Of a stretch of DNA of 64,000 bases, positions 10,058-20,650 are shown in pieces. The DNA is from Ursus arctos (Eukaryota > Chordata > Mammalia > Carnivora > Ursidae), in contig NW_026623008.1 of assembly GCF_023065955.2 (NCBI RefSeq), positions 15,840,501-15,904,500 on the forward strand, given 5' to 3'. Numbering within the stretch: the first letter of the stretch is position 1; every line of letters starts with the position of its first letter. The position numbers were made by a program, and so were the translations under genes. Under the pieces are notes generated by a model that saw only the letters and a list, made by a program, of their open reading frames with translations, was not told where the DNA came from and did no database searches.

Positions 10058-12655
10058 GCTTTTCTTTTAAATTAATAGACTATTTCTTAAAACAGGTTTA
10101 GATTTCCGGAGAAACTGGGCAATAGCGTAGAGTCCCCCTGTCCCCCGACCCCTCGGCAAGTTCCTGTTTTGTTAACATTTTGCTTTAGTGCGGCACACTT
10201 GTTATAACTGATATATTATTTTTAACGTGTATAGTTTACATTAGGACTCACTCTTTGTGTTGACAGTTCTGTGAGTTTTGATAAATGCATAATGTCATGT
10301 ATCGACCATTATAGTGTCACATAGAATAGTTTCACTCCCCTAAAAATCCCATGCTCCACTCATTCATCCCCCTCTCTTCCTCCCCCACCACAAGCATCCC
10401 TGGCAACCACTGATCTTTCTACTGTCTCCATCACTGTGCCTTCTTCCAGAATGTCATAGAGTGGCAACCACGGAGTGAGTAGCTTTCTCAGACTGGCTTC
10501 TTCCACTTAGCCATGTGCATTTGTATCGTCTGTGTCTCCCCGTGGCTTAATGCTCTTTTTTTTTTATTGAAAGATTTTATTTATGTATTTGAGAGAGTGA
10601 GTGAGAGAGAGCACAAGCAGGGGGGTGAGGGAGAGGGAGAAACAGACTCCCTGCTGAGCAAGGAGATGCAGGGCTCAACCCCAGGACCTGGAGACTGTGA
10701 CCTGTGCTGAAAGCAGACGCTTAACTGACTGATCCACTCAGGCGCCCCAATGCTCATTTCTGTTTATTGAACAACACTCCATTGAATGGATGTACCACAG
10801 TTTACTCATCCATTCACCTTCGGAAGGACTTCTTGGTTGCTTCCAGTTTTTGGCAATTATGAGTAAAGCTGCTATAAACATCTATGTGCAGGTTTTTGTG
10901 TTGACAAAGTTTTCAACTCATTTGGGTAAAAATACCTAGGAGTCTGATGGCTGGATTGTATGATAAACTCTGTTTAGCCTTGTAAGAAACATCCAGACTT
11001 CTTTCAAAGTAGCTGTCCAGTTCTGTGTAGCCACCAGCAATGAATGTAGCTCCGCACCCTTACCAGAACTTGACGTTGGCAGTGTTTTGGGTCTTAGCCA
11101 TTCTAATAGGCGTGTGGTGGTATGTCGTCGTTTTACTGGGCAAGTCCCTGATGAGCATGTCTTCGTATGTACGTTTGCCATCTGGATATCTTCTTTTTGG
11201 TGAAGTATCTGTTCAGATCTTTTGTCCATCTTTGAAATTGGATTTTTTGTTTTCTTATTACTGAGTTTTAGGGGTTCTTTATATGTTTTGGGTACAAGTC
11301 CTTTATCAGGTATTTACGAATATTTTCTCCTAATCCATGGCTTATCTTCTTATTCTCTTGACCGTGACTTTCACAGAGCAGAAGTTTTTAATCTTAATGA
11401 AGTCCAGCTTATCAAGATTTTCATTCAGGGATTGTGCTTTTGGTGTTGTATCTAAAGACTCATGGCCAAACCCAAGGTCACCCAGATTTTCTCCTACGTG
11501 GTCTTCCAGAGGTATTTTAGTTTTGCGTTATAGGTCTGTGATTCATTCTAACTTAATTTTTTTGAAAAGTGTAAGATCCATGTCCAGATTCTTTTTACTT
11601 ATTTCTTTTGCATGTGGATGTTCAGTCGCTCCAGCCGCATTTGTTGAAAACACTATCTTTTCTCTCCATTTCAATGGCCTTGCTACTTTCTTGAAGATCA
11701 GTTAATCGTATTTGTGTGGGTCCACTTTTTTGGCTCTCTGTTCTGTCCCAGTGATCTATTTGCTTATTGTTTTGCCTGTATCACTGCCTTGAAAATTGTG
11801 CCTTTATAGTAAGTCTTAAAGTCAGGTGGTGTCAGGCTTCTTTGTTCTTCTTACTCAGTATTGTGTTGGCTGTTCTGGATCTTTTGCCTTTCTATATAAA
11901 TTTTAGAATCATTTTGTTGATATCCACATGTAACTTTCTTGAATTTTAATTGGAATTGCATTGAATCAATAGGTGATCTTGGAAAAAACAGACATCTTAA
12001 CAATAGTGAATATTCCTATTCATGAATGTGGACTATCTCTCCAAGACTTTATTTAGATCTTCTTCGATTTCTTTCATCAGACTTTTGCAGTTTTCCTCGC
12101 ACAGATCTTGTATATTTTTCTTAGATTTATACCCAAGTATTACATTTTTGAGTGCTAATGTAAATGGTATTGCAGTTCTAATTTCAAATACCAATTGTCT
12201 ATTGCTGGTGTACAGGAGAGCAACCGACTTTTGTATATTGACTTTGACTCCTAAAACCTTGCTATAACCCATTGACATAATAGTTCCAGGAGTTTTTTTT
12301 TGTTGTTGTTGTTGGTTCTTTGAGATTTTCAACATAGACAATCATGAAATTTGCCAACAAAGATAGTTTAATTTCTTCTTCCCGATCTGCATAACTTTTA
12401 TTTCCTTTTCTTATCTTATTGCATTAGCTAGAGCTTCCAGATGTTGAAAAGGAGTTGTGAGAGGCAACATCCTTGTTCCCCATCCTAGGGGGAAAGCATC
12501 TAGTGTCTCACCATTAAGTATGGTGTTAGCCATAGGTATATGGTAGTTCTTCATCAAGTTCAGGGAGTTTCCTTCAATTCCTAGTTTGCTGAGAGTTTTG
12601 TTTGTTGAAATCATGAATGGATGTTGGATTTTGCCAAATGCTTTTTCTTCCCATG
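10058..12655 (-). mobile_element. L1 LINE (L1MA/L1MB type), 5'-truncated, antisense
   Basis: About 2.4 kb of L1 plus an inserted SINE. The left end is the 3' untranslated region (plus-strand landmarks CTGGCAACCACTGATCTTTC, CAGAATGTCATAGAGTGGCA). The minus strand then reads ORF2 C-terminal to reverse transcriptase in pieces: the SEQILHQKEDIQMANVHTK region (10936-11229), the LMKEIEEDLNKVLER region (12033-12341) and the LSKLGIEGNSLNLMK region with ANTILNGE (12411-12614). Stops and frameshifts separate them. The element is broken off at about 12655 in the reverse transcriptase domain, typical of 5' truncation. Inactive. Confidence 0.92.
10556..10748 (-). mobile_element. Carnivore tRNA-Lys SINE inserted in L1
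   Basis: Read on the minus strand it starts GGGGCGCCTGAGTGG and ends in an A-rich tail (T-run at the left). AATGCTC flanks both sides (10549-10555 and 10749-10755), a target-site duplication. The L1 sequence is continuous across it, so the SINE is younger than the L1. Confidence 0.93.
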
Positions 12656-12659
12656 TAGG

Positions 12660-12748
12660 GTTTTGAGAAGGTTAAGTGAGCTAATGCATCTGGAGCACCC
12701 AGCACGGGGGGCTAGCATGTGGGAGGTGCTCAATATACATTGGAATTG
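12660..12748 (+). mobile_element. MIR SINE 3' half, sense
   Basis: GGTTAAGTGAGCTAATGCAT, AGCACCCAGCACGGGGGGCT and GAGGTGCTCAATATACATTG follow the MIR 3' half (GATTAAATGAGTTAATACAT, GTGCCTGGCACATAG, AGTGCTCAATAAATGTTG). Confidence 0.65.
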
Positions 12749-12761
12749 TAGGGTTATCTGG

Positions 12762-13005
12762 CACATGAAACAGACTCCAGACCCAAATTGCCTGGGTTCA
12801 AATCCCAGCTCCACCACTCATCAGCTGTGTGACCTCAAATAAGTTACTTAATCTCTCTGTGCCTCAGTTGTGTCACCTGTAAGGGGGGTGATAATAGTGT
12901 CTCCTATATAGAAGTGCTAAGGATTACATCAGTGAGTATTGTAAAATGCTTATTATAAAAGCACCTGGAGCATAGTAAGTACTGTACAAGTGTGGTCCTG
13001 TCTGT
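12762..13005 (+). mobile_element. MIR SINE, nearly full length, sense
   Basis: GCCTGGGTTCAAATCCCAGC TCCACCACT, GTGTGACCTCAAATAAGTTA and CTCTCTGTGCCTCAGTTGTG match the whole MIR order, ending with GCACCTGGAGCATAGTAAGT. One of the best preserved MIRs here. Confidence 0.9.
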
Positions 13006-13039
13006 ATTGCAGCCAGATTTCTACATGTCAGAGAAGCAG

Positions 13040-13262
13040 TTGAGAGCAGACGGTCAAATGGTCTGGATTTGAGTTCCAGCTTTGTCATTTGCTACATGTA
13101 TGACGTTGGATAAGTGACAAACTCTATGCCTCGATGTTTTTCATTTGTAAAATAGTAATAGTGCCTACTTCATGGTATTACTGGATGGAATTAAATGTAT
13201 TATATATGTAAAGTGCTTAGAAAAATGCCTGGCCCAAACCTGTTAATTATTACTATTATTTC
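13040..13262 (+). mobile_element. MIR SINE, sense
   Basis: GTCTGGATTTGAGTTCCAGC, then TTTTTCATTTGTAAAATAGT, GGAATTAAATGTATTATATA and AAAAATGCCTGGC. Third MIR in a row in the same orientation from 12660. Confidence 0.8.
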
Positions 13263-13400
13263 AGAGGCCAGTTTTTCAAGGCCCAGGCTCTAGCTAGTTT
13301 GCTCAGGGACTGTGATGGATGAGGCACTTGGACCCAGGATGCATCGTCTAGGGATGCAGACAGCAGCTGGTGGGTAGTCTAACCATTCAGGTGGCCTTAG
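13263..13400. other. Short unique stretch
   Basis: Between MIR and CR1-like repeats. Nothing recognisable. Confidence 0.3.
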
Positions 13401-13404
13401 GGTC

Positions 13405-13520
13405 TGCCCAGGAGGTAGTGAGCTCTCCATCACTAGAGGTGTTCAAGCAGGGGCTAGGAGTTTTGCTAGATTATTTGGAAGTTTCTCTCTAGGTTGAGAA
13501 TCTGGTAAGTCTTAGTCTGG
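13405..13520 (+). mobile_element. CR1/L3-like LINE 3' fragment
   Basis: GTGAGCTCTCCATCACTAGA followed by GGTGTTCAAGCAGGGGCTAG matches the 3' region of mammalian CR1/L3 elements (GTGAGCTCCCCATCACTGGAGG, TATTCAAGCAGAGGCTGGA). Very old LINE relic. Confidence 0.65.
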
Positions 13521-14094
13521 CTGAGAGAGGATGGAGCTCAAGGTTCCGAGAATGTGTCTCAGAATATTGGTTGGGGTCAGCTCTGACACCTTTCCTCAGC
13601 GTTCATTAGAACCATTCCATTTATATCTGTTTTACATTTTGAGACTCCAGTGACATTGGGGGGGGGGCGTTGATATGGGAGTTCTGCCACTTGGAACCAT
13701 TTGAAAGTCTTATAGTCAAGCCCGTTGACCGCGGCTCCAAGAGAAGTTATTTACCAACGTCATGCAGTGAGTCAGGGGGAATGAATGGTCCCAGAATCTG
13801 GGATTCCTGATTCCTAGTCAGGGCTCACTTTCTCCCAACCTCCTGACTCTTCTTGTTACTGCCACTATCAGCCCCTGAAGGGCGCTCTGCCCTCAGCTCT
13901 CATGTTGATTGATGACATTGGCCCAGGATTGGCTTGAGTTCAGCTTCCTGGAGTGGAATCTTCACAGGCTGCTCTCCAAAGCTTTAGGCCAAGGCTTTAA
14001 ACTAAGCCTCCGACTCTGGACCGGGCTGGCCTGGGCTTTGGGCTGATACAACATCACCATGGTGATGACAGGAGGCTACCCCACCCATTAAGGT
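13521..14094. other. Unique sequence with a candidate regulatory palindrome
   Basis: A weak antisense MIR trace may lie at 13700-13800. From 13900 the sequence is repeat-free, with TGTTGATTGATGACATTGGC near 13903 and a perfect 16 bp palindrome CATCACCATGGTGATG at 14052-14067, close in layout to an RFX-type palindrome. Regulatory role is inference. Confidence 0.4.
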
Positions 14095-14270
14095 TGTATT
14101 TGTTCATTTATTCACCCAACCAACAAATAGTTACTGAGCTCCTACTCTATGCAGGGCATAGTGCTAAGTCCTGGGAATACGGTATTGTGTAAAATAGATA
14201 AGTCCCTGCCCTCATGCGTCCCTACAGTCTAGTAGGGAAGGTGGACAAATAACAGTTAATTCCATTTGAA
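14095..14270 (-). mobile_element. L2-like LINE 3' end, antisense
   Basis: TTCACCCAACCAACAAATAG then TTACTGAGCTCCTACTCTAT and CCTGCCCTCATGCGTCCCTA follow the reverse of the L2 3' end. A different repeat then interrupts it at 14275. Confidence 0.7.
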
Positions 14271-14274
14271 TATT

Positions 14275-14645
14275 GGTTTAGTCCGGGTAGGCTGACTGTT
14301 GGAACAAACAACCATAAAATGTCAGTGGTTTAGTACAACATGGGATTCCCGGCCAGGGGACTCTTTTCAGCTGCTCTCATTCAAGCAGTGACTCAGGGAC
14401 CCAGGCTCCTTCCATCTCACGGCTCTGCCCTCCTGCAGCTCCTCAGCATACTTTCCATTCATCGAGAAGATGGAGAAATAGAGCCAGCATGCAGGATCAC
14501 ATGGGAGGTCAAGGCCAGGCCTTCTGCCTTCTTCTGATTGTCCAGAACTTGGTCACATGGCCCTGACTAACTCCGAAGGAGGCTGGGAAATGTAGTCTAG
14601 CTGTGTGCCCAGGAAGAAAGGGAAATGTGGTTTGTTGAACACATG
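14275..14645. mobile_element. Unassigned ancient repeat inside the L2-like element
   Basis: AGCAGTGACTCAGGGACCCA GGCTCCTTCC, ATCTCACGGCTCTGCCCTCC, AACTTGGTCACATGGCCCTG and CTGGGAAATGTAGTCTAGCT are landmarks I associate with an old mammalian interspersed repeat. I cannot name the family. Orientation is not assigned. Confidence 0.5.
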
Positions 14646-15160
14646 GCCATTTGCGCCATAAGTGTGATCACTTTTGTGTTAGGGATAAGCTGGAGCACCT
14701 CAGGAAGGCTTCTCAGGGTAGGTGGCATCTGACCTGAGATGTGGAGGATAAATAGGAGTTGGCCAGGGGAAGAGGAGGGAGAAAAGCTTTTCTGGTACAG
14801 GGAAATATTGAGCATTGTGTTTTTGGGGGAACTAAAAGATAGCTAGTCTAGCTAGAGCTGAGAATAGGAGTTGAGGGGGGCAGTGAATAATGAGGCTGGA
14901 TCCTGAGACCCAAAGCATGGATGACTATGGGGTCAGAATGGTGGGAGCTGGGAGAGGGGAATGATTCGGTCGGACTGGCGACTTAGATAGATCTCTCTTG
15001 CTTCTGAGTAGAGGCTGCCCTGGAGGGGCAAGCGGCTGAAGGCGGGCAGTTGTAGGAGGGTCTAGGTGGGTGTTGTAGGAGGGTGCGTGATGGGGCTGGA
15101 CCAGGGCAACGGCTGTGGTATGGGGAGAGGGGATGCTGAATGTTTAGCAGCAAGAATTGA
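14646..15160 (-). mobile_element. L2-like relic continued, antisense
   Basis: AGGAAGGCTTCTCAGGGTAG then GGTGGCATCTGACCTGAGAT and GAGGATAAATAGGAGTTGGC look like the downstream partner of the fragment at 14095-14270 (compare 5880-6000). Boundaries are soft. Confidence 0.5.
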
Positions 15161-15254
15161 CAGCACCTGGTGACCCATCGGATGAAGGGGTCATGTGGAA
15201 GGATCGAGGACAGTGCTGAGGTTACACAGTAATTATTGGCCTAGTTCAACCAGA

Positions 15255-15465
15255 GGGATTAGCCAAATCTGGTTTCTTATCTGTTTTGTAAACAAAAAGT
15301 TTTATCGGAATACAGTTCTCTCCATCTATTTATGTATTGTCTGTGGCTGGTTCTGCGCTATGATGGTAGTTAAATGGTTGTGACAGAGACTGAGTGACCC
15401 CCAAAGCCCCAAGTATTTATTATCCAGCCCTTTATGGCTGTTTGCTGACTGCTGAGCCAAATAGT
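15255..15465 (+). mobile_element. hAT-Charlie-like DNA transposon relic
   Basis: AGCCAAATCTGGTTTCTTAT, TGTAAACAAAAAGTTTTATC, TATGTATTGTCTGTGGCTGG, GACAGAGACTGAGTGACCCC and CAGCCCTTTATGGC follow the order of the mammalian element beginning CAGGGCTGGCAAACT…GGCCAAATCTGGCC and ending GCCCTTTACAG…. Non-autonomous, no transposase. Exact family name uncertain. Confidence 0.7.
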
Positions 15466-15533
15466 TGCTCAATGCAGTAAATTAAAAAAAAAAAGTCAGT
15501 GAAAACAGTATCATGACTTAGGCCATCATCGTT

Positions 15534-15570
15534 TTCATTCATTCATTCATTCATTCATTCATTCATTCAG
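15534..15570 (+). repeat. (TTCA)n microsatellite
   Basis: About nine perfect TTCA units with no interruption, so it is likely variable between individuals. Confidence 0.95.
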
Positions 15571-16080
15571 CTTCTATTTCCTGGCTCCTTTTTGATGATG
15601 TCCTGCCCGCCCGTGTCCAAGCAGCTGGTCTGTGAAGTTGGTCTGGTTGCTGTGGACAGCGGTGTGCGCACCGTGAGGCCTGCGGTGGAAACTGCAGCAC
15701 ATCTGGATACAGCCGCTGCTGGCGCAGGTGTGGGGCCCGCCTGAGCCAAGCTGCCTTCTGGGGCTCGGCCGTTGCGGCCGGTAGGTCTTCTGGGGTAATC
15801 CCATTTACACAAAGCTTTTCTCAGACACGGTGTCATTTACCGCAAATGACAGTCCCTTGAGCTCAGCATTGCCACACCTCCGTGGTGCAGAGCAGGACAC
15901 CGAGACATGGAGACGGGAGCAGCTCAGGGCCGGGGGAAGAAGCGAGCAGAACTCTGTTGGAGCTGAAGATCTCGCGGGGGTGACTTGTGGGCTTCATTCC
16001 CCTTCCCCTGAAGACCGAGGGAGCAGGGCAGGCGTGGCCGCTGGGCCCGAGCCCCCTGGCACCTCCTCTGCCGTGGTGTC
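15571..16080. other. GC-rich unique sequence, no gene assigned
   Basis: CpG dinucleotides are commoner here than around it (for example GGGGCTCGGCCGTTGCGGCC near 15761). Open frames of 89 and 123 codons run on the minus strand but show no domain and lack convincing splice context. Probably unique non-coding DNA. Confidence 0.35.
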
Positions 16081-16220
16081 CGCCAGGGGTTACAGATGTG
16101 AGCTGGGCCGTGTGGGAACGCAGCTTTGCGGCAGTAATTAGTTTATTCCTGAGGTCAGCAGTATAAATAGTAGAAAAATGTATTTCCTGTTCCAAGCCAA
16201 ATAAGCAAGTGGCAGCCAGT
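16081..16220. promoter_or_regulatory. Candidate conserved non-coding element
   Basis: Repeat-free AT-richer island in GC-rich surroundings. Sites include GTAATTAG (homeodomain-like, 16134-16141) and GTATAAATAG (MEF2- or TATA-like, 16161-16170). Function is inference. Confidence 0.35.
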
Positions 16221-16985
16221 TGGCTGGGTGCCACTGATGGGATTTCAGCCGTGCGTGTGCCTTGCCTTTGGCCATGAGTTCGGGCAGGAGAGCAGAAGAA
16301 GAATGTTCCTTCGCAGGCCCGATCCTGCCCGTGACTGGTGACTTACTGGGAAGGCTCCGGTGGCCCACCATCCACCCAGGTGGTGCCAGGTCCCTGCTGT
16401 GATCAGGGGACCGGCACAGGGTAGGGGGGGAGGACATCCCAAGGGGCAGCACCAGGCCTGTGCCGGTGACCACTCCATGTGCCTGGCACGTGGTTGACAA
16501 TCAAGAGATGTTATTGGGTGAACCAACGATTGGGAACGTGCCTGGCCTTTGATGGAAGGGAACTAGTTGTGGGAGCAGAGGTCACATGGGTGGCTGAGGA
16601 GACAGACCATTGTCTCCTTCCCAGGGTTTGTGGGAGAAATCAGAAGTCAAAGGTTGGGGCCCTGCCATTTGGTGCTGAGATAACCAGATGGTGGGCTCCC
16701 TGTTATGGAAAGTGCTCACTATCCACCTGGGTTTTTTTTTGTTTTTGTGTTTTAGACATTTGGATGCTTTTTCTGCAGTATGTATATCTGTAACCCCTCT
16801 GCTTTTTGTTCATCGGCTTTCTCATTCATTTTTGCAGCGTATTGCATGGTGTTTAGGAAGTGAAGGACACAAGGAGGAAGACGCCCCGTGTCTTTGCTCC
16901 TGTCAGGCCCACACCTTGATCCCTCTTCCCACCCTCCCTTTGCTTGACTGTCTCTTGCTCATCGTTCAAGCTGTAGCATAGAGGT
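16221..16985. other. Unique sequence, no gene seen
   Basis: GC-rich left half. The right half (16700-16860) is T-rich, with a T9 run and GTTTTTGTGTTTTAGACATT. A TTTTAG acceptor-like site occurs, but no matching exon frame is evident. Confidence 0.35.
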
Positions 16986-16989
16986 CACT

Positions 16990-17185
16990 ACTTGACTGCC
17001 CAGGCTGGCCCCCTTCTCTGAGCCTCGCAGCCCCCAGGTGGCCCCCGGCAGAACCTCCATCACCCTGGTAGGGTCCTGTGTACTCATCTGGCTCCTGGAG
17101 GGAAGGGTGTCTCTGATTCTCTGCTGTGTCCCTGGAGTGGGGTCTGACTTAAGGCAGAAGCTCAAAAAAGAGCTGTGATAATAGG
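16990..17185 (+). mobile_element. L2-like fragment, sense (weak)
   Basis: CTGCTGTGTCCCTGGAGTGG and GCAGAAGCTCAAAAAAGAGC resemble the last part of L2 (TGTGTCCCCAGTGCCTGGCAC, AGTAGGTGCTCAATAAA). Diverged. Confidence 0.4.
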
Positions 17186-18375
17186 GAAGGAATGACAGAT
17201 CTCACACTCCCAAGCCACAGCTTGATCCCCCCTTAAGATCCTTTCTAATGAGATGAATACCACCATTTCTTCGATGTAGGGATAGACTTCTCTCATCAGC
17301 CTGAATATGGCTCACCAAGCTTTTTTCTAAAGGTCACTCACTTCTACAGGCAAATCTTCCTTAATCCTCCTCCTCTGTCACAGTTTTCACCCAGTGACGA
17401 AAAACACAGAGAGAGTGAACAACTCACCTAGGCTCACACAGCGGAACAGGAGAGCAGTTGGAAGCTGGGTGGATCCTGGGAGCTGGCAATTCAGGGAGCC
17501 CCTGCAGAGGAGTGAGGAGTGGTGGGTGGGCACTCTGAATCCTGCCCGTGGTGGTGGGGGGCTCTGGGGACTCTTGCCTATGATGACATGGTCCTTCTGT
17601 TGCCTGGGCGTGTGCCGCCACTGACTCCCTGGGACCCCACTTCCCATTCGTGAACAGAGCCAGGCACTCGCAGCTCAAGCCAAGGGTGGGACCCACGCCT
17701 AAGCAAAGATGTTCTGAAAAGTTTGTGGGGCCACCCGAGCCCCGGGGTGAGGGGTCCTTCCCCTGCCTTATTCATCTGCCGCACGGGGAGCACTTCACTC
17801 CCCCTATAACTGGTAGGCTGCCCCTCTTCCTCAGCCCCTTCCAGAATCCTGCCTGGAACCCACAGTGACTTCCCACAGTCTTCCCATCATGGCATTTGGA
17901 CAGCGTTCCCTTCTAGAATCCTCTCCCTGGCGTCCACCCAGCGTTTTGTCCTGGGTCTGAGAACCCACATTCATTCGCGCTGGTGTGGTGAAGCCTCACT
18001 ACCGTTCCCATGTGTGGGGTCCCCGTCAGGCTTTCTGCCGTGACCCTTAAAATGAGGACAACTACCAGTTTGCTGCTTCTGTTTCTTTTATTCACAAGAT
18101 ATATGGTTCTCTTTGCACCTGAGTAAGTCTGTGGCGACTGAAATATAGAGTAATTGAAACTACCCTCAGTTTCATCTCCCTGATGTCTCCTTCCCATCTT
18201 TGTCTGGCTTGGGACCACGTGATGCGGAGGAATCGAGATGCTGTAAATTATGGTTGGGGCCTGGATGGAGGCAAAAGCAAAGAGGGGCCACAGGCGCTGC
18301 TGGCTGCAGCACCCCGGCCCCAGGCCTGTCCAGTCTGGTCATGAGGGCTTGGCTGAGGGAGCAGCTGCCCAGAGT
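17186..18375. other. Unique sequence, possible antisense MIR trace
   Basis: Near 17395-17480 the order AGTGAACAACTCACCTAGGC, TCACACAGCG resembles an antisense MIR. The remainder, including 17820-18200, shows no repeat or exon I can name. Confidence 0.35.
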
Positions 18376-19084
18376 CAGGCTTGGGAGGGGGGTGGGCTCC
18401 TGCATCCTCCTTCCCCACCTCTCTCTCCTCGGTGGCGGCCGCAGCAGCGAACCCAGGGTGCGTGGCTCTGAGCCAGGCGTGGGGCCTGGCCAGGTGCGCT
18501 TGTCCGCTGGCTTTGGGCACCCTGGAGGGCAGCGATTTCCCCATGGCCACCTCAGTCTCCCGTCAGCTGCAGAGACAGACACGTTGTCCCCCCCCCGCCA
18601 ACCCCAGACCCAGGCCCATCCCTGCGCCAGGGTGCCCCTCACTTTCAGGCCAGGGGAAGTGCCGAGCTGAGCCCACGGCCAGGGGCAACACAGACACAGT
18701 CCCTGCTGTCTGGCATCTCCTGATCCAGGAGGAATTCGCCCGGAGAGCAGGGCCCAGGCAGCTGGCGTGCTGTGTTCTTTGCTGTAACCGAGACGCAGCT
18801 GGTTGGCACGGGCTGGGGCCTTCCGATTGGGCCACTGTGTTTGGAAGCTCCAAATCCTCGGCTGTCCTCGAACAACGAGGAATTCAGGACGCTGATCCCA
18901 CCGAGGATGAAAAGGCCACGAGCTCCCAGACACCTCCCCCCACCCCCAGGGGTGTTTGGCTGAAACTGTCAGGGGATCTGGAGACACATCGGCTGGGTGG
19001 GGTGGGGTGGGGCGGGGGTGCAGGGGGCACATCTCCAGCCTGCGCAGCCCCGGGGGGGGGGGGGTTGGGAGGGCAGATCAGGTT
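18376..19084. other. GC-rich stop-poor unique sequence with G-runs
   Basis: Long frames are open on both strands (up to 286 codons on the minus strand, 18172-19032). This is what GC-rich DNA gives by chance, and neither strand shows a domain. A GGGGT-type run lies at 18995-19020 and a 13-base G-run at about 19051-19063. No promoter or exon is supported. Confidence 0.4.
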
Positions 19085-19255
19085 GAGGGCAACAGCTACA
19101 GAGCGCCTACTACCGGCCAGGCAGCCTTTGCTGGATGTTATTCCTTCCTAATCTCACTTAATCCTTGCAGCTTCCTTTTGAAGTAGGTCTTATTAATTTG
19201 CTTTCCACTGAGGAAACTGAGGCCAGGAGGGGCTGTGGCTGGCCTGAAGGCCCTG
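19085..19255 (-). mobile_element. MIR SINE, antisense
   Basis: CAGAGCGCCTACTACCGGCC, TCTCACTTAATCCTTGCAGC, AGTAGGTCTTATTAATTTGC and CTGAGGAAACTGAGGCCAGG are the reversed MIR order. Confidence 0.85.
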
Positions 19256-19379
19256 GGGTGGTAGGGAACTGTCTAGGGGCCAGCCCAGTCTCCCTGCAAA
19301 GATTTTCTTTAACACAGACTTGATATGAACCTGCCCCCCCACCCCACCACCACCTCCCCAGGATCTCCAAGGATTGTGA

Positions 19380-19640
19380 CAAATTGAAAATCCTATTAGT
19401 GTTAAATTAATGGGCTTTTCTTGTGGGGCAGCGGGCTGGAACAGCGGCAGAGGGCTGAGAGCATTCACTGCTGAGGGTGTGGGCCGAGGGCGGTGGTGGG
19501 CCCGCCTGTCCAGAGCCCCCCTCCTGTCCTCTATTAACCAGTTCTTCTCTCCGGCTGAGCGGCCTTTTATCTGGGAAGGGGCAAAGGCGCTTTGAACCTT
19601 GGAATTAAATTCTGCTGGGGCCCGGGACAAAGGACGGGCC
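19380..19640. promoter_or_regulatory. Candidate conserved non-coding element
   Basis: Repeat-free, starting AT-rich (ATTAATGG at 19406-19413). It ends with CAAAGGCGCTTTGAACCTTG and GGAATTAAATTCTGC, which contain TCF/SOX-like ACAAAGG and CTTTGAA cores. Appearance only; conservation must be tested. Confidence 0.35.
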
Positions 19641-19915
19641 CAGAGACCTCCACCCCCTCCTCCCCGGCCTGACCTGGAAACATCTGAGGGCTACGGGGCC
19701 GAGGGTGGTCGTCTCAGGTCCATGACCCCAAGGGCAGGGGGCATGTGCCCGGCAGGGAGGGAGAGAGCTTTGTGCTTTTCCAGGCTGTGAGAAGTCTCAG
19801 CAGGTGAGTCCCGGAGTGTTGGGGCTGCCGGGAGCGGGCATGCAGGGGGTTCTGGAGAATTCTCGCCCCCCACCGCACCCACACTGCTTCTCCAGAGCTT
19901 CAAGTGCGCCCTAGT
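19641..19915. other. Unique GC-rich sequence
   Basis: No gene or repeat recognised. Confidence 0.35.
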
Positions 19916-19919
19916 CCTG

Positions 19920-20260
19920 ATGCGTGTGTTGAGTGTGGCTGGGCACCTATAGGGGCTACAGCCGTGGACAGACAGCCACTGTCCGTTCTCATGGAGCTGG
20001 CATTCTAGTGGGGGGTCGGGTTTGGGTAAGTGCTGTGAAGGAACACGGAGCAGGTCAAGGAGAGAGTGAAAGGCCCTCTGAGGGCCCTGCAGGCAGGGCA
20101 GGCAGGCGGCCCTGGGCAGAGGGGACAGCAAGAGCACAAGCGTCGGGGCTGGAGTGCAGCTGGGGAGTTTGAGGAAGAACAAGGAGGCTGAAGGGGCCAG
20201 AGTGAAGGGAATGGGGCGACAGGAGAGAGGAGATCGGGAGGCAGGCCTTCCCTTCAGATC
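19920..20260 (-). mobile_element. L2-like LINE relic, antisense
   Basis: GGGGCTACAGCCGTGGACAG then TCATGGAGCTGGCATTCTAG TGGGG and TAAGTGCTGTGAAGGAACAC follow the antisense L2-type order (TACAGCAGTGAACAA, CATGGAGCTTACATTCTAGTGGG). Confidence 0.65.
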
Positions 20261-20424
20261 TTAGGGGTCAGGGCAGGAAGCTTCATCTGGATTCCCCTTT
20301 CAGCAGAAACAGTGGCAGGGCGAGGAAGGGACTCAGGGTTACACGGCCAGATGGTGGCAAGGCGGGGACCAGGAATGGCTCTTACTACTACTCCACAGCC
20401 CAAGTGGTATACTAACAATGAAAA
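20261..20424. other. Unique spacer
   Basis: A short MIR-like ACACGGCCAGATGGTGGCAA appears near 20341. Otherwise nothing recognised. Confidence 0.3.
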
Positions 20425-20650
20425 CTGCAATGAGTGCTATTTATTGAGTGTGTCCTCACCCCTGGCTCTTTGCTAAGCCACTTTTGTATACTTTGGCCCG
20501 TATATTGTTTATTTTACATGTTTTAACCTTGGGGAACTATGATATACCCATTGTACAGATGCTGCGGCTGAGGGCCGGAGAAGTGGGTGGCTTGCCAAGG
20601 CCGGCTGGGTGGATTGAGCCCAGCCTTCCTGATTTCAGACCACCTCTTGT
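20425..20650 (-). mobile_element. MIR SINE, antisense
   Basis: TGCTATTTATTGAGTGTGTC, ATACCCATTGTACAGATGCT and GGTGGCTTGCCAAGG match the reversed MIR order. CATTGTACAGATG is the clearest landmark. Confidence 0.8.

Noticed and set aside
10556..10748. tRNA-Lys-like heads of the SINEs as tRNA genes
   Set aside because: They are SINE promoters inside retroposed copies with target-site duplications and A-rich tails; the tRNA fold is not kept.
12411..12614. Reverse-transcriptase-like peptide as a functional gene
   Set aside because: It is a fragment of L1 ORF2, in pieces separated by stops and truncated at 12655. It is a dead LINE, not an active enzyme or a retron.
18172..19032. 286-codon open frame on the minus strand (and 256 codons on the plus strand)
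   Set aside because: Both strands are open at once in GC-rich DNA, where stop codons are rare. The translations are Pro/Gly/Arg-rich with no domain, and no splice sites or conservation evidence are visible.
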